Assembly: GCA_033439765.1 (NCBI GenBank)
Contig: JAULSN010000024.1
Location: forward strand, 1 to 26,952
Direction of reading: 5' to 3'
Source of the DNA: Lasiosphaeria ovina
Taxonomy: Eukaryota > Ascomycota > Sordariomycetes > Sordariales > Lasiosphaeriaceae
Length of the DNA: 26,952 nt
Position 1 is the first letter of the stretch. Every line of letters begins with the position of its first letter. Both the position numbers and the translations under genes were made by a program. A model generated the notes under the pieces. It did not search any database. It saw nothing but the letters and a program-made list of their open reading frames with translations, and was not told where the DNA came from. Shown piece after piece: positions 11,721-21,500 of this stretch.

Positions 11721-12359
11721 GGCCTATTTAAGCTATAGACGGCTACTCAAAAGGTTATAAGGAAAGACTAATCTAATAGGGCATACTAGAAGTAGAAAAT
11801 CCTAGACGAAGTATAATTCCGGTTCCGTGTACTTTTTTCAAGTCAAAGCGTGTAAGGTATCATGTACCTAAAAGGAGGGTAAGTAAGGAAAGGGAGAGAG
11901 GGTAATTAAGCTAAGCTATCTATTTTGTAGTAGTTTTAAAACCAACTGCAAGATAGTAGCTAGGGAATCCTCGCGTAGCTGGCGGACTGGTTGGCGGGCT
12001 ACCTGGCGGGCTGGTTGACCGGCTGGTTGGCCGGCGGGCTTGCGAATTGGCTGCCTACTAGCAACCTCGGCGTAGGTAGGCCGCTGCTGAGGCGAGGATG
12101 CGGCTTGAGAGCGTTGTGGGCCTGGTTCCGGGCCTGAGGGAGGTCTTTGGGGGCACTTCAAGGCCCAGGCTTGATGTAGGCCACTACAGTTGATGCAACT
12201 AGGCGGCTTTTTTGTTGCTTTTTCCTGGCATTGCGTTGAGAGGTAGCCTGGCCTACTACAGAAGCCACAGATCTGGGGTCCAGTACAAGTGCTAGCGATA
12301 TGGCCGAAGCCAAAGCATCGGTAGCATTGTATTACCCCTGATCTAGGTTTTCCAGTAGG

Positions 12360-12550
12360 TAGGGCTGGCTGTGTGGCTGGTTGTGTGACTGGCTGTGTGG
12401 CTGGCTGTGTGGCTGGCTGTGTGGCTGGCTGCGTGGCTGACTGAGTGGCTGGCTGCGTGGCTGGCTGTGTGGCTGGCCGTATGGCCGGCTGTGTGGCCGG
12501 CTGCGTAGCTGGCTGCGTGGCTGGCTGCGTGGCTGGCTGCGTGGCCGGCT
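12360..12550 (-). repeat. QPAT-coding 12-nt tandem array, copy 1
   Basis: About sixteen imperfect units of CAGCCAGCCACG type (element strand) code for Gln-Pro-Ala-Thr repeats, with variants IRPAT, QSAT and QPVT. Length variation between copies is typical of slippage within coding minisatellites. Confidence 0.9.
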
Positions 12551-12817
12551 TAGAAGCCTGCTTTTCAAAGGCTCGTACTCGGAGAGCCTGTACCCCGAGA
12601 GCCATATGCTTCATACAGTTAAAAAGGACCTTTATCGTATCGTAGGGATATATATCTTCTTTTCCTTCGTGGTTCCATTTCATGAGCTGGTCGAATGGTA
12701 GATATGGCCATATTATAGCCATATCTTCCCATAGGTCCTTTGGAATGATATCCTCAATTTTAGTATCTTCTTCGTAAGGGCTTTTTGCCTCGAGGGGGTT
12801 CTTCTTCAAGCGGTTCC

Positions 12818-12837
12818 CTATATAGCTAGCTATATAG
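12818..12837. other. Perfect 20-bp palindrome in half-LINE copy 1
   Basis: CTATATAGCTAGCTATATAG is a perfect palindrome inside ORF1. It is conserved at 13794-13813, 17325-17344 and 26684-26703 in the other copies. In the ORF1 frame it codes for Tyr-Ile-Ala-Ser-Tyr-Ile. Confidence 0.9.
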
Positions 12838-13302
12838 GTAGCTGCGTGGGTGGCTGCGTGGTTGGTGGCTGCGTGGTTGGTGGCTGCGTGGTTGGCTGCG
12901 TGGTTGGCTGCGGGGTTGGTGGCTGCGTGGTTGGCTGCGGGGTTAGTGGCTGCGTGGTTGGCTGCGGGGTTGCCTATTGGGTTAAGGTGGGGCTTTCGGG
13001 AAGGTCGGGAAGTCTCGTGATCTGCGGTGGGTCCGGTAGGTCGTCTGAAGAATCTTCATCGTCGGTCTTTGGGCCCAATTACTTTGCTTTTCGACCCTCT
13101 ATGCGCCCGCGCAACTGGCCGCGCGGTGCAGCCATTACGTATACGTTAAGAGCTAGTCGAGGGCAATTGATTAATGTCGCTTTCGTCGATTTTGGTGCTA
13201 TTTTGAACCAAATGCGAGTCTTCGTATTTCTGTGCCCTAGTACGTCTCGCTCCTATTACTACCGTATGAAGAACACAGAAATACGAAGACTCGCATTTGG
13301 TT

Positions 13303-13327
13303 CAAAACAGCACCAAAATCGACGAAA
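13303..13327 (+). promoter_or_regulatory. Conserved 5' UTR motif of half-LINE (copy 2)
   Basis: CAAAACAGCACCAAAATCGA plus CGA lies 36 nt from the element 5' end. A near match, CAAAACAACGCCAAAATCGA, occurs in the 5' region of the larger LINE (24353-24377, minus strand). LINE promoters are internal, so a motif at this distance from the start could be a downstream promoter element; this role is inferred. Confidence 0.5.
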
Positions 13328-13659
13328 GCGACATCAATCAATTGCCCTCGACTAGCTCTCAACGCATACGCAATGGCTGCACCGCGCGGCCAGTTGCGCG
13401 GGCGTATAGAGGGTCGAAAAGCAAAGCAATTGGGCCCAAAGACCGACGATGAAGATTCTTCAGACGACCTGCCGGACCCACCGCAGATCACGAGACTTCC
13501 CGACCTTCCCGAAAGCCCCACCTTAACCCAATGGGCTAGAATCAGCCAAGCAAAAGCCACCAAAAAAGCCACCCAAAAAGCCACCCAAAAATCCACCACC
13601 CACAAAGCCAACCCGGCAGCCAAAGCCACAGTCACAGCCACGGCCATAGCCACAGCCAC

Positions 13660-13792
13660 CAACCCCGCAGCCAACTATACAGCCACCAACCCCGCAGCCA
13701 ACCACGCAGCCACCAACCCCGCAGCAACCACGCAGCCAACCACGCAGCCACCAACCACGCAGCCACCAACCACGCAGCCACCCACGCAGCTA
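13660..13792 (+). repeat. Ala/Thr/Asn/Pro-coding tandem array, copy 2
   Basis: Units of the types CCAACCACGCAG and CCACCAACCACGCAG repeat up to the palindrome. The corresponding arrays are at 12835-12980 (copy 1, minus), 17215-17323 (copy 3) and 26705-26835 (copy 5, minus). Confidence 0.85.
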
Positions 13793-14086
13793 CCTATATA
13801 GCTAGCTATATAGGGAACCGCTTGAAGAAGAACCCCCTCGAGGCAAAAAGCCCTTACGAAGAAGATACTAAAATTGAGGATATCATTCCAAAGGACCTAT
13901 GGGAAGATATGGCTATGATGTGGCCATATCTACCATTCGACCAGCTCATGAAATGGAACCACGAAGGAAAAGAAGATATATATCCCTACGATACGATAAA
14001 GGTCCTTTTTCAACTGTATGAAGCATATGGCTCTCGGAGTACAGGCTCTCCGAGTACGAGCCTTTGAAAAGCAGGCTTCTAAGCCG

Positions 14087-14330
14087 GCCACGCAGCCAGC
14101 CACGCAGCCAGCCACGCAGCCAGCTACGCAGCCGGCCACACAGCCGGCCATACGGCCAGCCACACAGCCAGCCACGCAGCAAGCCACTCAATCAGCCACG
14201 CAGCCAGCCACTCAGTCAGCCACGCAGCCAGCCACACAGCCAGCCACACAGCCAGCCACACAGCCAGTCACACAGCCAGCCACACAGCCAGCCACACAGC
14301 CAGTTACCACAGCCAGCCACACAGCCAGCC
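14087..14330 (+). repeat. QPAT-coding 12-nt tandem array, copy 2
   Basis: About twenty imperfect 12-nt units coding Gln-Pro-Ala-Thr, longer than in copy 1. The array is interrupted by one unit with CAGTTACCACAGCC that shifts frame near 14303. Confidence 0.9.
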
Positions 14331-14975
14331 CTACCTACTGGAAAACCTAGATCAGGGGTAATACAGTGCTATCGATGCTTTGGCTTCGGCCATATCGCTA
14401 GCACTTGTACTGGCCCCAGATCTGTGGCTTCTGTAGCCGGCCAGGCCACCTCTCAACGCAATGCCAGGAAAAAGTAACGAAAAAGCCGCCAAGTTGCATC
14501 AACTGTAGTGGTCTACACCAAGCCTGGGCCTTGAAGTGCCCCCAAAGACCTCCCTCAGGCCCGGAACCAGGCCCACAACGCTCTCAAGCCGCATATCCTC
14601 GCCTCAGCAGCGGCCTACCTACGCCGAGGTTGCTAGTAGGCAGCAAATTCGCAAGCCCGCCGGCCAACCAGCCGGTCAACCAGCCCGCCAGGTAGCCCGC
14701 CAACCAGTCCGCCAGCTACGCGAGGATTCCCTAGCTACTATCTTGCAGTTGGTTTTAAAACTACTACAAAATAGATAGCTTAGCTTAATTACCCTCTCTC
14801 TCCCTTTCCTTACTTACCCTCCTTTTAGGTACATGATACCTTACACGCTTTGACTTGAAAAAAGTACACGGAACCGGAATTATACTTCGTCTAGGATTTT
14901 CTACTTCTAGTATGCCCTATTAGATTAGTCTTTCCTTATAACCTTCTGAGTAGCCGTCTATAGCTTAAATAGGCC

Positions 14976-15003
14976 GCGTCATAGCCCTACGGGCTGCATA
15001 CGC
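14976..15003 (+). other. 3' terminal stem-loop of half-LINE copy 2
   Basis: Same 28-nt two-part stem-loop as in copy 1 (GCGT ... AGCCC TAC GGGCT ... ACGC), ending eight bases before the A tail. It is the last conserved element feature, where reverse transcriptases of stringent LINEs recognise their RNA. Confidence 0.7.
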
Positions 15004-15029
15004 GTAATGAGAAAAAAAAAAAAAAAAAA

Positions 15030-16830
15030 TTACTACCGTATAGTCCTCTAGCGAGACCTTCTAAGATACTAGCGCCGACTAGTAGTCTAGGCCATAACCT
15101 TCTAGCGCTAGTATATAGTATAGTTAATATTTTCGTACTCTCTCTAGTCGGTCTTCCTCTTCTAATAGTCCTTCTAGGAGAATAACTTTATTACGATCTC
15201 TAGGCTACCTTTAGCTTAAAGATTGGTATCTACCTCGATCTCCTCTATAGGTACGTACCGAAATACCCTAGGTATCGCCTAATCTCTAATTCTAGCCGGA
15301 AAGTAGTCGAAATTCCACTTATATACGAGATATATCTAGTAGGTATCGTAGATATAGCTCATCTAGTCCACTCCCTCGTATTCGGGATACTCGGGGTTAA
15401 GCTAGAGCGCATCTCCTACTTCGATATCTACTTCTTCTACTATATCCTTAATAACCTTCCTTATCTTAGTATCTTCGGCGGGGCGTAAGGGTCGCCTAAT
15501 CTCCTCGCGATCCCCTTCGTCGATCTAGCTTTCCTAAGGGGCTAATCGCTAGTCCCTATATTCTTCTAGGACTACGTACTCCTTATTTAGCTATCCTAAT
15601 AAATCCGTTTTCTACTAAATTAAGTAGGCCAAAGTAAGGATATCGTCCTAATACTCTTTAGGTAATTAGTTTCCTTTATCGATCCTCCTAATTAGCTCTT
15701 CCTACTCCGTACGGTATCTCTCTAATCCTTTACGAAGGTCCAGGATCTCTCTAACCGTAGCCTCGTAGCCCTATATTTAGTCTACTTCTTCCTCGTCCGT
15801 AAACGGGGAGGGACCTCTAACCCCCAGGCTTCTACTAGCCCGCGGGCAAGTCCCTATATACCGTAGTCGGGGAGACTTCTATCTCGTCCTATCCTTACTC
15901 TACTCGCGAGGGTGGCCGATCGCTAGTAAGCTTAAAGGCTACCGTAGTATAGTCCTCTTCCTTATCTTATAAGACTATTCCTACGACCTAGGTATCGCCA
16001 AAGCGTAGCTTCTTATCTTCCGAAGGGCCTCTAGTTACCCTATTTTCGTAGTTAGCGGTATTCTCTAGCCTAGTAGCCTTTCTTACTATAGTTATTATAG
16101 GTATCGTTCTTCTTATCGCGAGGTAGGCGTAACTACTATACTAGGTTCTAAAGAAGTACTCTAATACTCTCGTCCATTAGTCCTAGGTATATACCTAAGG
16201 CGGTTAAAGGTATAGCCCTCTTCTTTTTATCGTTAGGCTTATTACCCTAGCGGCTATAGTAGCCTCCTACCGGTCGCCCGTCCTTCTTTCTCGGCGCTTC
16301 TCACTTTTACGCTAGAACTATCGGTTATCGATATTAATTACCGCTTCGATATACTCCGTAACGTCTCCGGGCGAGGCGTCTTATAGAGTTCGTCCTTAAC
16401 GTAGTCCTTTAGGCCGTCGTAGAACGTAAGTAGCTATCCCTAGACTAACTAATTAAAGCGTAGTATATAGGTCTAGAACTCAACTATATACTTAGCCACC
16501 GAGCGAGTCTATCTTAGCCTCTTAATCTACTCTTTAGCCTTCCTCTGGAGGTAGCGTTCTATAAAGAATTCCCCTATTAGCTTAAGGACTTCCCTCCGCT
16601 CCTTTATTAATATTAGCGTAGATAACGGGGTTCCTATCCTTTACTACTTACGCTAGCGCCTTCTAGTATAGTTCGAACTAAACGGCCGCTTTCCCGACGA
16701 GTCGCGTCCCGACGTACGTTACTCTATCCTTCTAAAATAGGATTTCGTTAATATTATACTTAATAAGGAGAGTACTATATCCTTCTAATTTTCGAACTTA
16801 TCTTTATCTCCGTCGTAGAGCTCAGGGTGT
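15030..16830 (-). pseudogene. Degenerate Ty3/Gypsy retrotransposon, gag region relic
   Basis: The stretch is extremely rich in TA, CTA and TAG and has no long open frame. Read on the minus strand with stops ignored, it shows a retrotransposon gag pattern: near 16790 FDGDKDKF; around 16500-16560 ERYLQRKAKE and SVAKYIVEF; around 16400 YDGLKDYVKDELYKT, then a text resembling EAVINIDNR; further down NPEYPEYEGVD near 15380, as found after gag in fungal Gypsy elements. Its left part was split by half-LINE copy 2, so 13235-13267 also belongs to it. No LTRs, protease or RT were found. The TA enrichment fits repeat-induced point mutation, but I have not computed indices. Confidence 0.65.
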
Positions 16831-16933
16831 GGAACACAGAAACACGAAGACTCGTATTTGGTTCAAAACAGCAACCAAAATCGACGAAAGCGACATCAAT
16901 CAATTGCCTCGACTAGCTCTCAACGCATACGCA

Positions 16934-18251
16934 ATGGCTGCACCGCGCGGCCAGTTGCGCGGGCGTATGAGGGTCGAAAGCAAAGCAATTGGGCCCAAGA
17001 CCGACGATGAAGATTCTTCAGACGACCTGCCGGACCCACCGCAGATCACGAGACTTCCCGACCTTCCCGAAAGCCCCACCTTAACCCAATGGGCTAGAAT
17101 CAGCCAAGCAAAAGCACCAAAAAAGCCACCCAAAAAGCCACCCAAAAATCCACCACCCACAAAGCCAACCCGGCAGCCAAAGCCATAGTCACAGCCACGG
17201 CCATAGCCACAGCCACCAACCCCGCAGCCAACCATGCAGCCACCAACCCCGCAGCCAACCACGCAGCCAACCACGCAGCCACCAACCACGCAGCCACCAA
17301 CCACGCAGCCACCCACGCAGCTACCTATATAGCTAGCTATATAGGGAACCGCTTGAAGAAGAACCCCCTCGAGGCAAAAAGCCCTTACGAAGAAGATACT
17401 AAAATTGAGGATATCATTCCAAAGGACCTATGGGAAGATATGGCTATGATGTGGCCATATCTACCATTCGACCAGCTCATGAATGGAACCACGAAGGAAA
17501 AGAAGATATATATCCCTACGATACGATAAAGGTCCTTTTTCAACTGTAAGTAAGCATTGGCTCTCGGAGTACAGGCTCTCCGAGTACAGCCTTTGAAAAG
17601 CAGGCTTCTAAGCCGGCACGCAGCCAGCTACGCAGCCAGCCACGCAGCCTGCTACGCAGCCGGCCACACAGCCGCCTACGGCCAGCCACACAGCCAGCCA
17701 CGCAGCAAGCCACTCATCAGCCCACGCAGCCAGCCACTCAGTCAGCCAACGCAGCCAGCCACACAGCCAGCCACACAGCCAGTCACACACCAGCCACACA
17801 GCCACCCTACTTACTGGAAAACCTAGATCAGGGGTAATACAGTGCTATCGATGCTTTGGCTTCGGCATATCGCTAGCACTTGTACTGGGCCCCAGATCTG
17901 TGGCTTCTGTAGCCGGGCAGGCCACCTCTCAACGCAATGCAGGAAAAAGTAACGAAAAAGCCGCCAAGTTGCAATCAACTGTAGTGGTCTAACACAAGCC
18001 TGGGCCTTGAAGTGGCCCCCAAAGACCTCCCTCAGGCCCGGAACCAGGCCCACAACGCTTCTCAAGCCGCATCCTCGCCTCAGCAGCGGCCTACCTACGC
18101 CGAGGTTACTAGTAGGCAGCCAATTCGCAGCCCGCCGGCCAACCAGCCGTCAACCAGCCCGCCAGGTAGCCCGCCAACCAGTCCGCCAGCTACGCGAGGA
18201 TTCCTAGCTACTATCTTGCAGTTGGTTTTAAAACTACTACAAAATAGATAG
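16934..18251 (+). pseudogene. Half-LINE copy 3 ORF1, many single-base losses
   Basis: The ATG is at 16934 (MAAPRGQLRGRMRVESKAIG). Compared with copy 2 it lacks single bases at many points, often in homopolymers: CGAAAAGCA became CGAAAGCA, CCCAAAGACC became CCCAAGACC, and more in the QPAT and zinc-knuckle parts. The product would be scrambled. Few substitutions accompany the losses, which is more typical of unpolished consensus than of old decay. Confidence 0.8.
17617..17810 (+). repeat. QPAT-coding tandem array, copy 3
   Basis: The same 12-nt unit family as in copies 1 and 2, with about sixteen units and several single-base losses that break the period. Confidence 0.85.
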
Positions 18252-18458
18252 CTTAACTTAATTACCCTCTCTCTCCCTTCCTTACTTACCCTCCTTTTAG
18301 GTACATGATACCTTACCCGCTTGACTTAAAAAACGTACACGGAATAAGAACCTTACTTGTATAGGACTTTGGCTAGGATTTTCTACCTCTAGTATGCCCT
18401 ATTAGATTAGTCTTTCCTTATAACCTTTTGGAGTAGCCGTCTATAGCTTAAATAGGCC

Positions 18459-18486
18459 GCGTCATAGCCCTACGGGCTGCATACGC
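18459..18486 (+). other. 3' terminal stem-loop of half-LINE copy 3
   Basis: Identical 28-nt stem-loop to copies 1, 2 and 5, eight bases before the A tail, although the upstream 3' UTR belongs to the other subfamily. Confidence 0.7.
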
Positions 18487-18510
18487 GTAATGAGAAAAAA
18501 AAAAAAAAAA

Positions 18511-21500
18511 TTTTGAACTTGGTGACCTTTCTTCCAGAGTAGGTTAATAAGGCTATTAGCTTCCCTGTGCGTGGTAGCTATAGCCCTGTAGCCTATATAT
18601 TGCAGCCTGGCTGTCGACGAAGATATAAAAGGTTACTTTCTTTGCCTCTGCTCTGCCTCTGTATTTTCTGAGACAGTTCTAGGGCCAGTTCTAGGGCCCG
18701 TACTATAGCTATAACTTCGGCATCGGCTACTTCTATTGGCAGGGCCTAGATTCCAGTATCCTATTTTATAGGGGCCAAATTTGCACTTAGCCTACATACT
18801 GCAGCCGAATTCGTAGCCCTACCTCTGTATGTGCCCTGTGAACCATCTGTATAGAAGGCTACTTTAGAAGCGTTCGAGGCCGGTGCTAAGTGTGGTTTTA
18901 TAGCTTTGAATAGCTGAAGGTGTTCCTTTTGGCTTCCTTTTTTCCACTACTCGATATATGGATTTGAGCCTTGGTAGGTTCGGCCCATGGTGCTTCCCAA
19001 TATGCTAGGGGCCTCTCTATATTCCAGCTGTCCTTTACTAGCCTATTCAGCCTATTGATAAGGTTTAGAAGCTGTGTAGAGGGCTGTAAGCTAGGGATTA
19101 GGCTAGGTCGTCCCCGCTACCTAGTTCATCCTGTACTTCGTTATATAGGGCTTGTTTTACTGGATGGTCCTTCTGGAATAGTAGTATTCTTAGGCTGTAG
19201 CTATTGCAGGCCTTTTCGAATCTTACTTCTGGTGGTGGTATTGCTGCCTCTATTTCCAACGCCTTATACGGGGATCCTTTGAAGGCCCCTAGTATTTGCT
19301 TAGTAGCTAGGTTTTGAAGCCGTTGGTATAGTTTGACTAGATGACCTTGGCCTCGGCCTTTGGCCTGGCCTTTCCACCAGAGCTGTATGCCGTAGTCCGC
19401 TACCGAGGTTACGCAGGCTATATAGTTGACGTAGGGCCCTCAACGATAGGCCTTTTTGTGTTGAGCCTAGTCGTTGCATACCGTAGTATATAGCCGTAGC
19501 CGCGTTTACCTTCTTAGTAACGTGGTCTTTGAAGTTGAGCTTGTAATCGAAGTGGATCCCCAGCCACTTGACTACTTCCTTAGGCTTGAACTCTAAGCCT
19601 CCAATAGTAATAGGGTCAACTATTGGCTTCCTTTTTGTATGGAAGTGGATTAATTCGGTCTTTACCGAGTCAAATTCAACGGCCTTCTTTTCCGCTTGGT
19701 TGAACAACTGGGCTACTATAGCTTCTAGTAGTATACAGTTCCTTCTAGCTGATCTAGATGATACTGAAATACTGAAGTCGTCTATATAGGACAGCTGGAG
19801 ACCCCTTTCGGCTATTATGTTCCCTGCGTAAAGTAGGAATAATATAGGCGAAATAGGTGATCCTTGCGGTATACCGGTATTGACTGGCCTTATTGGCTGG
19901 GCCTGGCCTTCAAACGCTAGTTGAATTTTCCTATGGCTACAAAACGACTCTACCCAGCTGATGAGGGCCTTGGGTAGGTCTAGTATCTGTAGTACGTCTA
20001 GTAGCCTATCCTTTGATACGTGGTCGAATGCACCCTTAATATCGAGGAAAACCGTAGACGTAATATAGCCTTTTCTTTGCTGTTGGACGTGGTGTTGTAA
20101 TAGTAAAGCCGTATCAATTGCTGACCTTTGTTTCCGGCCTCCTAGTTGTGTTTGGTGCAGTAGATCCGGCCTACTATTTGCTAGGTAGCCTAGTCTAGTA
20201 GCGTAGATTTTCTCTAGTACTTTACTCAAGCAATTAAGCAAGGCTATAACCCTATATGCCTTAGGTATAGTATAATCTACCTTATTTGGTTTAGGTAGTA
20301 TTATACCGATACTTTCTTTCCAGCTATTCGGGTGTATACCTCTATTAAACAGTCCTTTATAGGCTTTGTAGAATAGGCTCGGTACTATAGTATAGGCTTT
20401 CTGTAGTACCATAAAGCTTAATCTATCTGGGCCAGGCGCCTTGTTTGGATTTGAAGTAAATATGGCCTTTTCTACTTCAATAGGCTTTAGTTCAGGCCAT
20501 TCCCACTTTCTTCCCATTTTTGGTTCAGGTTCATGGTCAGGGTCTTCCAGCCTAGTCCTAGTTATAGGTTCCGGAAATAAGGTAGTTAGGAAGGCTTTAC
20601 ACTTTTCGTCAAAGGTAATAGCTTCTTTTTCCTTACCCTCTTCCGTATACCGTATTACTGGTATTTTGGCGTTGAACTTGGTTTTGGTGTATTCCAGGGC
20701 TTTGAATGCTTCTTTTCCTTCAGCCTTTGCTAGGAATTCCTGCCAGTGGTTTTGTTTTGCTTCTCTCACAGCGTGGAAGTACTGATTACGGGCCATTTTG
20801 AAGGCCTTCTCGGCTTCTACCGTCAGGGTCTTTTTATATACCCTTTGTGCAGTATGTAGGGTCCTTCTTAGCTCGGTTAGGTCTTCTGACCACCAGGGTT
20901 TTGACCTTTCTACCGTTCTTTTCTTCGGTATAGCTATATTAGACGCCGTAGTAATAGCCTTAGTTAGGGTCTGGGCTATGCTATCCCAGTCTTCTAGGCC
21001 TATAGCTTCTTCAATGTCCTCTATAGCTTCTTCCTCTCTAGATTTTAGCTCTTTTTCAAAGACTTCCCAGTCGGCCTTACTGTAGCTATATGCCGGTAGT
21101 ATAGTATCCTTCTTTACTATATTTGAATAGCGGGCTTCGAATACTATAGCTTCGTGGTCCGACCCTGTGGCCTCCAGGTAAGCCCAGTTACCCCATTTTG
21201 TTCTTTTGAAGGGGGTTACGAAGGCTAGGTCTATTATAGAGGTTTGTTGGAGGTTTGGTCTATGAAAGGTGCCTCCTTTTTCCTCTATAACTTCTGGATC
21301 AACTAGTAGGCTGGCTTTCTGATTATTCAACCATTCTACTAAGCTGGATGCGTTCGCTACCTTAGTAGGATCCGCTATGCAGTTCCACCAATGGTGGTGA
21401 AGGTTGAAGTCCCCGGCTATTACTACGGGCTTATCCGGTATATAGTACTGTATAGCCCTATTTACCGTTGTACGCCTAGTGATTCAGCCTGTTTTTGGCC

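Larger units (their letters stand above)
11916..13135 (-). pseudogene. Half-LINE copy 1 ORF1 (zinc-knuckle protein), broken
   Basis: The ATG is at 13135-13133 (MAAPRGQLRGR), but codon 19 is TAA where copy 2 has CAA, a C-to-T change at CpA. The C-terminal two thirds, 12809-11916, remain open: LEAKSPYEEDTKIEDII, a QPAT repeat array, then zinc knuckles CYRCFGFGHIASTC and CGFCSRPGYLSTQC and a variant third, CINCSGLHQAWALKC, ending LVLKLLQNR. This is the RNA-binding ORF1 type of Tad1-clade LINEs. The protein would act in a ribonucleoprotein with element RNA. Confidence 0.8.
11664..13234 (-). mobile_element. Half-LINE copy 1 (ORF1-only non-LTR element)
   Basis: On the minus strand the copy runs from its 5' end at 13234 to a tail seen as 21 T at 11664-11684. 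Order on its own strand: 5' UTR, ORF1, about 230-nt 3' UTR, 3' stem-loop, poly(A). No endonuclease or reverse transcriptase lies between the ORF1 stop and the tail. It belongs to the same subfamily as copies 2 and 5 by its 3' UTR (GGAACCGGAATTATACTTCG). Compared with copies 2, 3 and 5 it has lost about 130 nt in the N-terminal low-complexity part of ORF1 near 12971. No target site duplication is seen: left flank CCTAAGACGCGTC, right flank CCCTAGTACGTC. Confidence 0.85.
13373..14778 (+). pseudogene. Half-LINE copy 2 ORF1, frameshifted
   Basis: The ATG at 13373 gives MAAPRGQLRGRIEGRKAKQL, an acidic stretch (DDEDSSDD), Pro/Ala/Thr/Lys-rich repeats, LEAKSPYEEDTKIEDII, the QPAT array, two CCHC zinc knuckles and a third variant one, and a basic Pro/Gln-rich tail ending LQNR. 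One missing C near 13728, an extra T at about 14010 and further shifts in and after the repeat array split the frame. Removing these gives a single ORF of about 470 residues, so the ORF was intact recently. Its type is Tad1-clade ORF1. Some of the shifts may be sequencing errors. Confidence 0.8.
11664..15029. repeat. 1.6 kb head-to-head inverted repeat (half-LINE copies 1 and 2)
   Basis: Arms 11664-13234 (minus) and 13274-15029 (plus) are nearly identical reverse complements, broken mainly by the 130-nt deletion in copy 1 and by repeat-number differences. The central spacer is only 39 nt (13235-13273), of which the part up to 13267 is host or relic sequence including a target site duplication. 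Confidence 0.9.
13268..15029 (+). mobile_element. Half-LINE copy 2, full length with target site duplication
   Basis: This 1762-bp copy begins GAAGAACACAGAAATACG and ends with 18 A at 15012-15029. It is flanked by the duplication ATTACTACCGTAT at 13255-13267 and 15029-15041 (12-13 bp), which proves insertion as a unit by target-primed reverse transcription. It inserted into the Gypsy relic, which continues on both sides. Contents: 5' UTR 13268-13372, ORF1 13373-14778, 3' UTR 14779-15011. Nothing resembling ORF2 is present, so the duplicated unit itself lacks reverse transcriptase. Confidence 0.92.
16832..18510 (+). mobile_element. Half-LINE copy 3
   Basis: Begins GAACACAGAAACACGAAGAC after the Gypsy relic and ends with 16 A at 18495-18510. 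It has the full order of 5' UTR, ORF1, 3' UTR and stem-loop, again without ORF2. Its 3' UTR carries the block GGAATAAGAACCTTACTTG in place of the GGAACCGGAATTATACTTCG of copies 1, 2 and 5, placing it with copy 4 in a second subfamily. The flanks CTCAGGGTGTG and TTTTGAACTTGG show no duplication: left is the Gypsy relic, right is the RNase H part of the larger LINE, so this junction probably arose by recombination or deletion. Confidence 0.85.

Noticed and set aside
12445..12645. Plus-strand frames coding MAGCVAGCVAG or WLAAWLA repeats in half-LINEs (also at 25091-25467, 26307-26567 and 26716-26952)
   Set aside because: They are the antisense of the QPAT and Ala/Thr arrays; zinc knuckles and element polarity fix the coding strand.
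13235..13267. Short spacer considered as a host regulatory site between two divergent transposon promoters
   Set aside because: Its right part is one half of the target site duplication and the rest continues into the Gypsy relic at 15042.
15030..16830. Regulatory or structural non-coding region with CTAG-rich design
   Set aside because: Gag-like text on the minus strand and insertion history are better explained by a degraded Gypsy element; the CTAG richness follows from mutation to TA.
18511..19300. Plus-strand open frame at 18971-19282 as a separate gene
   Set aside because: The minus strand codes the RT C-terminus and RNase H of the LINE over this interval (FYTDGSQ and downstream).
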